From assembly GCA_015233515.1 (NCBI GenBank), contig JADFXS010000229.1, forward strand, positions 1-5,166: 5,166 nt of DNA, in the 5' to 3' direction. Below are positions 1-5,166 of this stretch, piece after piece (position 1 is the first letter of the stretch; each line of letters begins with the position of its first letter). The notes under the pieces were generated by a model, which was not told the DNA's origin, made no database searches, and saw nothing but the letters and a program-made list of their open reading frames with translations. The DNA comes from Deltaproteobacteria bacterium. GTDB taxonomy: Bacteria; Desulfobacterota; Desulfarculia; Adiutricales; JAGVGV01. The translations under genes were made by a program, and so were the position numbers.

Positions 1-1546
1 TTTGATTTAAATATTTTTTCGTTTCGTTCTCCGGTTGGGAATCAAGAAGTACTTCTATAAGCACATTCAGGACATATGTAATGAAACTTTCAATGGTATT
101 TTCCTCGAATCTGGCAAAGGCATATCCTGCATCGGTTAATCTTCCTTTATTTCCCAAAAGGCGAATAAGCTCCGCGGTTATTGAAAGAGAACTCGGCATC
201 TGTTTCCATGTCTCCTCGATGCGTTGGAACGCCTCATCATGTTCGCCTATAGCTCGAAGATGAGCAGCATCTCTCAGTGCCGCAATCGCAATATATTCGG
301 GATGGGCGGGAAGAGTTACACGGAAATATGTACGTTGCTCATCAAAATCAAAAAACGGGTCGCCGGACCCATTATCTCGCATGGATCTGTAAAGCTTTGG
401 AATTCCTGTGCCACGGCCCTCTGCCAACCGTAATTCCTTCAGAAATTCTCCAATTCTTCTATTGCGGGCAGGAACGGGTGGAATTGGGGCTTGTTGCATC
501 AGGTGTTCCTGTTTGATGCCTTGAACTGGTCCTGGATAGCTGACTATTTCAATTCGGTCGGGATAAAGAAGAATTTTTGTTGGTTCTGGTGTGGTTTCAT
601 AACTTCTATGATATATTGCATTCACTAAGGCCTCGCGGAGAGCTGGTATTGGGTAACTGACCCATCCTTTAACACGAGGCGTATTTATTTGTTTTTCAAA
701 ATGAGAGATTGAAAAAGTCTCAAGATACGAAAGAGCATTTTTCAACTGTTCATGGATGCCGCCGCGAAAAAATTTTTCTTCAATTACATTCCCCGAGGCG
801 TCAGCCGCAAAATGCACCACTTCTATCCTAGCTCCTGAAAACCAATTTTCTGGATCTTCAGCAAACATTAATAGCCCGATATTTTTAGGAATATCGTGGT
901 CGTTTACTGGAACGGCGATTTTTAGTTTTCGGTAAAGATTTTTTGTGTCAGCTTCTTGAAGTAATCCACTATTGATGTCTTTTAAAAATTCGCGGACTTT
1001 AAATTCACGCAAATCCTCAATATAAGCAGCTTGAGCCCGTCTGTCATCGAAGGGGACTCGTGCCGTCATCTGTAGAAGTTGCGCAAGAACCCCATTTTTC
1101 GCGGCATCAACACTTTCTGAACCAAGCCGGACGAAATATTTATTTTCACCTTTCTCTCCATCTGGGGCTTTGTGTGGCCTTGTATCACTTCCTGGAACCC
1201 AAATGACGAGAATATGTTTGTTGTCGACAAGTTCTGGAGAAAGTATAGGCTGGTATTCTGGATCTATACGATTGCAATTCCCTCGAATCCACTTTTGAAT
1301 AGAATCTATCTCTTGTGGGGCCACTCCTTTGGGAGGCATAATCGCGCAACCATTACTTTCTCCTACCCCAATAACAATATAACCACCGTTGAGGTTTTGC
1401 AGATCATTGGCGTAAGCGCAAATCGTTTTTAAAACCTGGAATGCGGTCGTTCTATTATCCCAGCTAGCCTTAAATTCAATTCGTGCAGATTCTACACCAC
1501 GGCAATACAATATATCTTCAATATTTATCGGCAGTATCATGCTCAT
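1..1546 (-). CDS. AlbA_2 (Schlafen-type) and GHKL-like ATP-binding protein with TPR-like tail; 3' end off the window
   Basis: My own translation of the minus strand from the ATG at 1546 gives 515 codons without a stop up to the left edge, so the C-terminus is missing. Residues ~15-145 fit an AlbA_2 domain (Schlafen AAA_4, COG2865 type): ESARIEFKASW at 19-29, then CAYAND (43-48) and GGYIVIGVGE (54-63). Residues ~295-412 resemble the divergent GHKL ATPase half of COG2865 proteins: PALREALVNAIYHRSY (301-316) carries the N-box E305/N309, PDRIEIVSYPGP follows, and RIGEFLKELRLAEGRGTGIP (364-383) is the glycine-rich ATP lid. After ~418, where relatives usually have a winged helix, the chain looks TPR-like: G434, A439 and P451 keep TPR spacing, and a second unit lies at ~454-483. 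The start is supported by GGAG 8 nt upstream (1555-1558) and an ATGA overlap with the preceding frame; the ATG at 1540 is an alternative. The gene is A+T-rich against its neighbours, suggesting horizontal transfer. Relatives are called transcriptional regulators, and some sit in defence islands. The role here is unknown. Confidence 0.88.
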   Translation of the reverse strand, partial: MSMILPINIEDILYCRGVESARIEFKASWDNRTTAFQVLKTICAYANDLQNLNGGYIVIGVGESNGCAIMPPKGVAPQEIDSIQKWIRGNCNRIDPEYQPILSPELVDNKHILVIWVPGSDTRPHKAPDGEKGENKYFVRLGSESVDAAKNGVLAQLLQMTARVPFDDRRAQAAYIEDLREFKVREFLKDINSGLLQEADTKNLYRKLKIAVPVNDHDIPKNIGLLMFAEDPENWFSGARIEVVHFAADASGNVIEEKFFRGGIHEQLKNALSYLETFSISHFEKQINTPRVKGWVSYPIPALREALVNAIYHRSYETTPEPTKILLYPDRIEIVSYPGPVQGIKQEHLMQQAPIPPVPARNRRIGEFLKELRLAEGRGTGIPKLYRSMRDNGSGDPFFDFDEQRTYFRVTLPAHPEYIAIAALRDAAHLRAIGEHDEAFQRIEETWKQMPSSLSITAELIRLLGNKGRLTDAGYAFARFEENTIESFITYVLNVLIEVLLDSQPENETKKYLNQ

Positions 1547-1653
1547 CCGTTCTGCTCCATGAGAAATTCGCGATACTTCTCAGCGATAACCGATAGGTCA
1601 TTATCCCCAATCTTTTCATTGCAGGCCAAGGTTCGTTCCACCCAGGCTGACCA
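1543..1653 (-). pseudogene. Short open frame behind rsmA, possible remnant of a truncated upstream gene
   Basis: Directly after the rsmA stop the same frame stays open for 36 codons and ends in a TGA (1545-1543) that overlaps the ATG of the ATPase gene as ATGA. The peptide includes IGDNDLSVIAEKYREFLMEQ, which looks like a plausible helical protein C-terminus, and the coupling to the next gene is typical of true operon partners. The only starts available are a GTG at 1641, a TTG at 1629 and a late ATG at 1560. None of the early ones has a convincing Shine-Dalgarno, so I read it as the 3' end of a gene whose 5' part was lost where accessory DNA met rsmA. A very small intact protein from GTG 1641 (32 codons) is the alternative, as is a chance frame. 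I do not recognise a family. Confidence 0.3.
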
Positions 1654-2490
1654 TCAGGTTGCTTTTGGCCAGCTGTTGGCCACAAGGGCATATTCAAATA
1701 CGGACAGGGTTTCCGCCCGGCGTTTGGGGTCGATATCGGCTTTAACCAAGGCTTCGTCGAGGTGAGGTTGCGGAAAGACGGCGGATAAGGCATTGCGCAA
1801 GGTTTTGCGGCGCTGACCAAAGGCGGCGGCGACCAGGCGTTGGAATAAAACCGGAGATTCCAGTTTGGGTTCCGGATTCGTTTTGAAGGTCAATTTCAAA
1901 ATCGTCGATCCCACCTTGGGCCTGGGAAAAAAATCCGCCGGGCCCAGATTCATGGCTCTGGATATATCCGCATAATAGCCCAGCATGACACTCAGACGGC
2001 CATAGACCTTGGTCCCGGGTCCGGCCATGAGGCGATCGGCCAGTTCCTGCTGAAACATCAGCACCGCGCGGTCGATCAAAGTCCGGTTTTCCACTAGGCT
2101 GAACAGGATCGGCGTGGAAATCAGATACGGCAGATTGCCGATGACCAGTAGTTTCCGTTCAGAACCGGCGGCGATCTCCCTATAGTCGATGGTCAAGGCG
2201 TCCTGGTCCATGACGACCAGACGATCGGGATAATCCGGGAGCAGGCTTTCCCTGAGATACTGCAGCAAGCCTCGATCTATCTCGTAAGCCAGGACTCCGG
2301 CGCCGGTTTCCAGCAGAGGCCGGGTCAGAGCCCCTAAACCGGCGCCGATTTCCACGACCAGATCATTCGGCCCTGGAGCGGCGATGGCGACAATGTTTTC
2401 CGCGCGGCTGGAATTTACCAAAAAATTCTGCCCGCGGCTCTTGGTCGCGGCCAAACCCAGTGAGTCCAGTGTCAGGCGAGGATGCAGCAA
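1654..2490 (-). CDS. rsmA: 16S rRNA (adenine(1518)-N6/adenine(1519)-N6)-dimethyltransferase
   Basis: RsmA (KsgA) transfers four methyl groups from S-adenosylmethionine to two adjacent adenosines in the 3' terminal helix 45 of 16S rRNA, a late checkpoint in assembly of the 30S subunit. It is cytoplasmic. The 278-residue chain has the usual length and all family motifs: KSRGQNFL (17-24), SAM motif I VEIGAGLGALT (46-56), the acidic motif II in YEID (69-72), DQDAL (95-99), the catalytic motif IV NLPY (119-122), FQQE (146-149), FFPRPKVGS (187-195) and FGQRRKTLRN (224-233). The start is UUG at 2490: the next in-frame upstream codon block ends at a TAG, no ATG precedes the GQNFL motif, and AGGA lies 9 nt upstream. 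It follows tsaD by 126 bp on the same strand. No clear promoter was seen in the gap, so it is probably cotranscribed. The C-terminus ends somewhat abruptly after LVANSWPKAT, next to the accessory-DNA junction. Confidence 0.96.
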   Translation of the reverse strand: MLHPRLTLDSLGLAATKSRGQNFLVNSSRAENIVAIAAPGPNDLVVEIGAGLGALTRPLLETGAGVLAYEIDRGLLQYLRESLLPDYPDRLVVMDQDALTIDYREIAAGSERKLLVIGNLPYLISTPILFSLVENRTLIDRAVLMFQQELADRLMAGPGTKVYGRLSVMLGYYADISRAMNLGPADFFPRPKVGSTILKLTFKTNPEPKLESPVLFQRLVAAAFGQRRKTLRNALSAVFPQPHLDEALVKADIDPKRRAETLSVFEYALVANSWPKAT

Positions 2491-2499
2491 TTGAAATGG

Positions 2500-2503
2500 T
2501 CCT
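2500..2503 (-). promoter_or_regulatory. Shine-Dalgarno supporting the UUG start of rsmA
   Basis: AGGA on the minus strand sits 9 nt before the UUG codon at 2490. It decides the start, because the frame upstream is closed by a TAG about ten codons earlier and offers no ATG or GTG before the conserved GQNFL motif. Confidence 0.55.
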
Positions 2504-2586
2504 GTATTCTAGCGATGGCGTGTATTCGGATATCGACTTTCAGGAAATCAAGATTGAAAACGAATAACAATCCTTGGGCCGTCCGG

Positions 2587-2609
2587 GTGTCCGACCATGG
2601 GCCGGACAC
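2587..2609 (-). terminator. Short hairpin just behind tsaD, possible weak terminator or mRNA 3' stabiliser
   Basis: GTGTCCG (2587-2593) and CGGACAC (2603-2609) form a perfect 7-bp inverted repeat with a 9-nt loop, beginning 7 nt past the tsaD stop. There is no T-tract on either side, so it does not meet the standard for an intrinsic terminator. Partial termination, RNA end protection or chance are all possible. Confidence 0.35.
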
Positions 2610-2616
2610 TTGGTGT

Positions 2617-3630
2617 TCATCCCTCTCCCCGGGAATAAGCGTCCGCCGAAAGGGACAGGCAATGACCGGCCTCCAGGTAATAGGCGCCGAGAGCGGCGAT
2701 CATGGCCCCGTTGTCAGTGCACAGGTCGGGTGGAGGGAGAATGAAAGGGATGTGGCGACGTTCGACGACCCGCCGGGTCGCCTGGCGCAGGGCTCGATTG
2801 CAAGCCACTCCTCCAGCCAGAATAAAACCCTTGACCGGGGTTTGGTTTAGCATGGTTCCGATTTTGCTGGTCAGGACTTCCACCACCGCCGCCTGAAAAG
2901 ATGCGGCCAAATCCGGCAGATCCGCGGCCGGCGGCGGCTGTCCGGCCCATTGGGTCATGGTCAGGTTGACCACCGCGGTTTTAAGACCCGAGAAAGAAAA
3001 ATCCAGCCCATGTCCCAGCATGGGGCGGGGCAGATCGAAGCGTCGCGGGTCGCCTTGGGCGGCCAGTTCGTCAATGATTCGTCCACCCGGATAACCTAAA
3101 TCCAGTAGTTTGGCTACTTTATCGAAGGCTTCTCCGGCGGCGTCATCTCTGGTCTGTCCCAGGAGTTCAAATCTGAAAGGGTCATGGATCAAATATAAGT
3201 TGGTATGTCCGCCGGAAACCACCATGGCCCCTAAAGGATATTCCCGGGTTTCCGTCACCAGGAATCCGGCGGCGACATGACCGTGCAAATGGTTGACCCC
3301 GACCAGAGGCAAGCCGGTGACCATGGCCACGGCTTTGGCCAGATTGAGGCCCACCAGCAAGGCGCCGACCAGGCCCGGTCCCTGGGTCACCGCCAGGCCG
3401 TCCAAGTCGCTCAAGCGCATGCCGGCCCGAGACAGAGCTTCTTCCATCACCGGCAGGATGGCTTCCACATGACGACGCGAAGCCAGTTCCGGGACCACAC
3501 CGCCGTAACGACTGTGGAGGTCGAACTGGGTGCGGACGGCGCTGGATAAAATGCGACCATCAACCACAACGCCGGCCGCGGTCTCATCGCAGGAGGTATC
3601 AATACCGAGCACTTTCATCCCGGCGACCAT
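2617..3630 (-). CDS. tsaD: tRNA N6-adenosine threonylcarbamoyltransferase (t6A synthesis)
   Basis: TsaD (formerly Gcp/YgjD) moves the threonylcarbamoyl group from threonylcarbamoyl-adenylate, made by TsaC, to A37 of tRNAs reading ANN codons, working with TsaB and TsaE in bacteria. It has the ASKHA fold. The 337-residue chain is full length and carries VLGIDTSCDET (7-17), RYGGVVPELASRRH (41-54), TQGPGLVGALLVGLNLAK (82-99), the metal-binding NHLHGH with H114 and H118, VVSGGHTN (137-144), DDAAGEAFDK (162-171), DFSFSGLKTA (210-219), LAGGVACNRALR (271-282) and CTDNGAM (304-310) with the metal ligand D306. The ATG at 3630 has AAGGGG 9 nt upstream. The family commonly begins just before VLGIDTSCDET, so the ATG four codons later at 3618 is an alternative, but it has poor ribosome-site spacing. 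It follows fbp by 223 bp, with a long palindromic element between them. No clear promoter of its own was found. Confidence 0.97.
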   Translation of the reverse strand: MVAGMKVLGIDTSCDETAAGVVVDGRILSSAVRTQFDLHSRYGGVVPELASRRHVEAILPVMEEALSRAGMRLSDLDGLAVTQGPGLVGALLVGLNLAKAVAMVTGLPLVGVNHLHGHVAAGFLVTETREYPLGAMVVSGGHTNLYLIHDPFRFELLGQTRDDAAGEAFDKVAKLLDLGYPGGRIIDELAAQGDPRRFDLPRPMLGHGLDFSFSGLKTAVVNLTMTQWAGQPPPAADLPDLAASFQAAVVEVLTSKIGTMLNQTPVKGFILAGGVACNRALRQATRRVVERRHIPFILPPPDLCTDNGAMIAALGAYYLEAGHCLSLSADAYSRGEG

Positions 3631-3639
3631 AATTCACAG

Positions 3640-3645
3640 CCCCTT
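3640..3645 (-). promoter_or_regulatory. Shine-Dalgarno for the upstream tsaD ATG
   Basis: AAGGGG on the minus strand ends 9 nt before the ATG at 3630, favouring it over the in-frame ATG at 3618, which has only CGGG abutting it. The site lies a few bases beyond the base of the large palindrome, so that structure could affect ribosome access. Confidence 0.5.
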
Positions 3646-3653
3646 AGCAGCGA

Positions 3654-3770
3654 GGCGCATAAATCCTTGCTGCAACGCTCGTTTCCCAATTTTGGCTCCT
3701 CGACGTATGCTGAATACGCCTGCGGGCCAAAATCGGTCCAACTTCGCGTTTCGCTAAGGATTTCTGCGCC
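3654..3770. repeat. ~117-bp near-palindromic element (long imperfect hairpin) between fbp and tsaD
   Basis: The two halves are inverted copies centred near 3711. From the outside in: GGCGCA (3654-3659) with TGCGCC (3765-3770); AAATCCTT (3661-3668) with AAGGATTT (3756-3763); AACGC (3674-3678) with GCGTT (3746-3750); CCAATTTTGGC (3686-3696) with GCCAAAATCGG (3726-3736), one mismatch; and CGTAT (3704-3708) with ATACG (3714-3718) around a 5-nt loop GCTGA. Mismatches cluster in short internal loops, as in a structured RNA or a palindromic repeat family. It fills about half of the gap between fbp and tsaD, where both genes are read on the minus strand. No T-tract follows, so it is not a standard terminator. 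No target-site duplication is evident at its ends. A dispersed repeat of the REP or MITE kind is my preferred reading, an mRNA processing or attenuation structure the second. Copy number cannot be judged from one window. Confidence 0.7.
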
Positions 3771-3787
3771 CAGTCCGCGATTGGGCG
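3767..3787. other. Second hairpin overlapping the base of the large palindrome
   Basis: CGCCCA (3767-3772) and TGGGCG (3782-3787) make a perfect 6-bp stem with a 9-nt loop. The left arm shares bases 3767-3770 with the outermost stem of the large palindrome, so the two structures cannot both be fully paired. In the minus-strand transcript this small hairpin would form first. It may simply be part of the same repeat unit. Confidence 0.4.
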
Positions 3788-3853
3788 GTGGATTGGGGGC
3801 GATTTCCTCTCACAGGATTTTGAATGAATCATCGCGGAGCGCTTCTCCCGGCC

Positions 3854-4867
3854 TTACCTGATTTCCTGCAGGAATTCCTCGGCGATGCGGACTTCTTCCT
3901 TGCTGCCGATAATCAAAGGCACCCGCTGGTGGAGTTCCTGGGGAATGATATCCAAAATGCGTCCGTTGCCGGTACTGGCCGCGCCGCCGGCCTGTTCCAC
4001 GATGTAGGCCAAGGGATTGGCTTCGCAACCCAGACGGAGCTTGCCCGAGGGCTTGCGCGGGTCCCTGGTGTCAGTCGGATACAGGTAGATGCCGCCATAA
4101 ATAAGATTACGGTGGAAATCCGCGACCAGGGAACCGATGTACCGGGAAGTGTAAGGTTTCGTGTGACCCGCTGTAGGGTCTTTCAAGAAATTGATGTAAC
4201 GTCGGACGTTTTCGTCCCACCAATAATAGTTGCCTTCGTTAAGCGAGAAGATATTGCCCCGGGGCGGGGTGCGGATGTTTTCGATGGATAACAGGAATTC
4301 TCCCACGGACGGGTCCATGGTAAAGCAGTGGGCGCCGTTTCCGGCCGAGTAGACCATCAAGGTTGAAGAGCCATAAATAAAATACCCGGCGGCTACCTGC
4401 TTGTATCCGGGCTGAAGGACATCTTCCAGAGTGCCTTCTTCCTGGCCGGCGGTAATCCGGCGATACACGCCGAAAATCGTCCCGATACTCACGTTGACGT
4501 CAATGTTGGTGCTACCGTCCAGAGGGTCGAAAATCACCACGTAATTGCCTTTTTGACTGGTCCGGGGCAGTTCGATCAGGTCGGCGTTTTCCTCGGACGA
4601 GAGGGCGCAGACTTCCCCACAGGCCGTCAGGCGGCGAATGATCACATCATCGGCAAAGTCATCCAGTTTGCGGACCTGTTCGCCCTGGACATTGCTTCGG
4701 CCGGTAAAGCCAAGGATTTCGACCAGGCCGGCTTTGTTGACTTCCCTGGAAATGATTTTCGCGGCGACGATCAATTCATTGATCAGCCGGGTAAAAGCCC
4801 CGGTTGCCGCCGGGTTTTCTCTCTGGTTGCGCAGCAGATGTTCGGTTACCGTGACGCCGGTATTCAT
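3854..4867 (-). CDS. fbp: Class I fructose-1,6-bisphosphatase
   Basis: This enzyme hydrolyses fructose 1,6-bisphosphate to fructose 6-phosphate and phosphate, the committing step of gluconeogenesis, with Mg2+ in the cytoplasm. The 337-residue length is normal for class I. Visible motifs: LSSEEN (89-94) with metal-site glutamates, FDPLDGSTNID (113-123) with D114, D117 and D123, the substrate segment SRYIGSLVADFHRNLIYGG (241-259), SGKLRLG (274-280) with K276, and CEANPLAYIVEQAGG (281-295) with the metal ligand E282. KQVAAGYFIYGSST (156-169) and LDIIPQELHQR (305-315) are also typical. The start at 4867 has an excellent GGAGGT 5 nt upstream (4873-4878), and a sigma70-like promoter lies about 35 bp upstream. 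The segment equivalent to the mammalian AMP site is altered: TGAFT at 22-26 where relatives have TGE(M/L)T, and N108-Y109 where pig has Lys-Tyr. AMP inhibition may therefore be weak or absent; that is inference. It heads the fbp-tsaD-rsmA run. Confidence 0.97.
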   Translation of the reverse strand: MNTGVTVTEHLLRNQRENPAATGAFTRLINELIVAAKIISREVNKAGLVEILGFTGRSNVQGEQVRKLDDFADDVIIRRLTACGEVCALSSEENADLIELPRTSQKGNYVVIFDPLDGSTNIDVNVSIGTIFGVYRRITAGQEEGTLEDVLQPGYKQVAAGYFIYGSSTLMVYSAGNGAHCFTMDPSVGEFLLSIENIRTPPRGNIFSLNEGNYYWWDENVRRYINFLKDPTAGHTKPYTSRYIGSLVADFHRNLIYGGIYLYPTDTRDPRKPSGKLRLGCEANPLAYIVEQAGGAASTGNGRILDIIPQELHQRVPLIIGSKEEVRIAEEFLQEIR

Positions 4868-4899
4868 CGTCCACCTCCATCGGACTGAATCTTATGGTT

Positions 4900-4928
4900 A
4901 TCATAGCACGCTCAAGGGTGTACGGCAA
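4900..4928 (-). promoter_or_regulatory. Sigma70-type promoter of fbp
   Basis: On the minus strand, TTGCCG (4928-4923, four of six consensus bases) and TATGAT (4905-4900, five of six) are separated by exactly 17 bp. The predicted start near 4893 gives a leader of roughly 25 nt holding the GGAGGT ribosome site. Probably also the main promoter for tsaD and rsmA. Confidence 0.65.
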
Positions 4929-5000
4929 TTTTACCACTAACATCGCCGATTTCATCCCCATTTTCTAACACTCGCCTATTTTCAGAGTCAACGACGGATA

Positions 5001-5029
5001 TTGCTTTTCATTTTGAATCCAAATATAAT
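5001..5029 (+). promoter_or_regulatory. Sigma70-type promoter of the histone-deacetylase-like gene
   Basis: TTGCTT (5001-5006, three of six consensus bases) and a perfect TATAAT (5024-5029) are 17 bp apart. Transcription would begin near 5036, leaving a leader of about 24 nt with the GGAG site at 5049-5052. It is divergent from the fbp promoter, with about 70 bp between the two -35 boxes. Confidence 0.7.
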
Positions 5030-5059
5030 CCCCTCGCTTATCAATCACGGAGTTCCATC

Positions 5060-5166
5060 ATGGGCGCGCGGGCGGCCTTTATTTTTTCCGAAAAATACTT
5101 TGCTTACAATTACGGCCCCCATCATCCACTGCGAATCGAACGTCTGAAGTTGACCTATGACTTGAT
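5060..5166 (+). CDS. Histone deacetylase/AcuC-like family protein, N-terminal fragment
   Basis: Thirty-five codons are visible before the right edge of the window. FIFSEKYFAYNYGPHHPLRI (7-26) followed by an ERL..TYDL stretch is the typical N-terminus of bacterial class I histone-deacetylase-like amidohydrolases, most like AcuC, where a GxxHP(x)nxxR pattern is followed by a helix ending LTYDL. These are Zn-dependent enzymes that remove acetyl groups from lysines (AcuC deacetylates acetyl-CoA synthetase) or from polyamines. The catalytic His-His pair and zinc ligands lie further on and cannot be checked. The ATG at 5060 has GGAG with 7-nt spacing and a strong promoter upstream. It is divergently arranged with fbp. 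The family call is fairly safe, the substrate is not. Confidence 0.8.
   Translation, partial: MGARAAFIFSEKYFAYNYGPHHPLRIERLKLTYDL

Noticed and set aside
1654..1656. TGA of rsmA as a recoded (selenocysteine or read-through) codon
   Set aside because: RsmA is already full length, it is not a known selenoprotein, and I see no SECIS-like hairpin directly after the TGA.
1518..1820. 100-codon minus-strand frame across the rsmA 3' end
   Set aside because: It is the wrong frame of rsmA for most of its length and has a P/W-rich nonsense composition.
2469..2567. Short plus-strand frame (GTG 2469 or ATG 2496 to TAA 2565) with protein-like sequence including YSDIDFQEIKIENE
   Set aside because: It overlaps the rsmA start antisense, has no ribosome site and only 23-32 codons. 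The look of a protein C-terminus is suggestive, but I cannot support it as a gene or remnant.
3277..3549. 90-codon plus-strand frame rich in Q and G, antisense to tsaD
   Set aside because: Low-complexity composition typical of an antisense shadow in G+C-rich DNA; tsaD is unambiguous.
3644..3832. 62-codon open frame on the minus strand between fbp and tsaD
   Set aside because: It runs through the large palindrome, so its sequence is dictated by the repeat, and it has no clear ribosome site or recognisable domain.
3824..4291. 155-codon plus-strand open frame antisense to fbp
   Set aside because: It is a shadow of fbp codon usage; fbp in the opposite strand has every family motif.
1..5166. CRISPR array, tRNA or rRNA genes, insertion sequence
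   Set aside because: No regularly spaced direct repeats, no cloverleaf or rRNA sequence, and no transposase motifs were seen on either strand.

Overview
The window looks like bacterial chromosomal DNA, probably from a deltaproteobacterium in the broad sense (Desulfobacterota). This rests on the style of the proteins (a class I fructose-bisphosphatase close to the E. coli type, bacterial TsaD and RsmA) and on my recollection that fbp, tsaD and rsmA occur together in that group. No marker here fixes the lineage.

Layout, read along the minus strand in the direction of transcription: a 192-bp divergent intergenic region (4868-5059), then fbp (4867-3854), a 223-bp gap holding a long near-palindrome (3853-3631), tsaD (3630-2617), a 126-bp gap with a short hairpin (2616-2491), rsmA with a UUG start (2490-1654), a short remnant-like reading frame (1653-1543), and a large ATP-binding protein gene that runs off the left edge (1546-1). 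On the plus strand at the right edge, a histone-deacetylase/AcuC-like gene starts at 5060 and is cut after 35 codons. Good sigma70-like promoters drive fbp and this divergent gene. I see no convincing promoter for tsaD or rsmA, so they may be read from the fbp promoter.

The conserved genes are housekeeping: FBPase is the gluconeogenic fructose-1,6-bisphosphate phosphatase, TsaD makes the t6A37 modification of tRNAs that read ANN codons, and RsmA dimethylates two adenosines in helix 45 of 16S rRNA. TsaD and RsmA both serve translation fidelity and ribosome maturation.

The left 1.6 kb differs. It is clearly richer in A+T than the conserved block (positions 901-960 hold 22 G/C of 60, against 38 of 60 at 3301-3360). 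It encodes an AlbA_2 (Schlafen-type) plus GHKL-ATPase-like protein whose C-terminus looks TPR-like. Its start overlaps, as ATGA, the end of a short reading frame directly behind rsmA, which suggests accessory DNA joined at the 3' end of rsmA.

The two most interesting things are the ~117-bp dyad-symmetric element between fbp and tsaD, with an overlapping second hairpin, and the accessory AlbA_2/ATPase gene with its junction. I found no complete new system: the accessory locus continues beyond the left edge.
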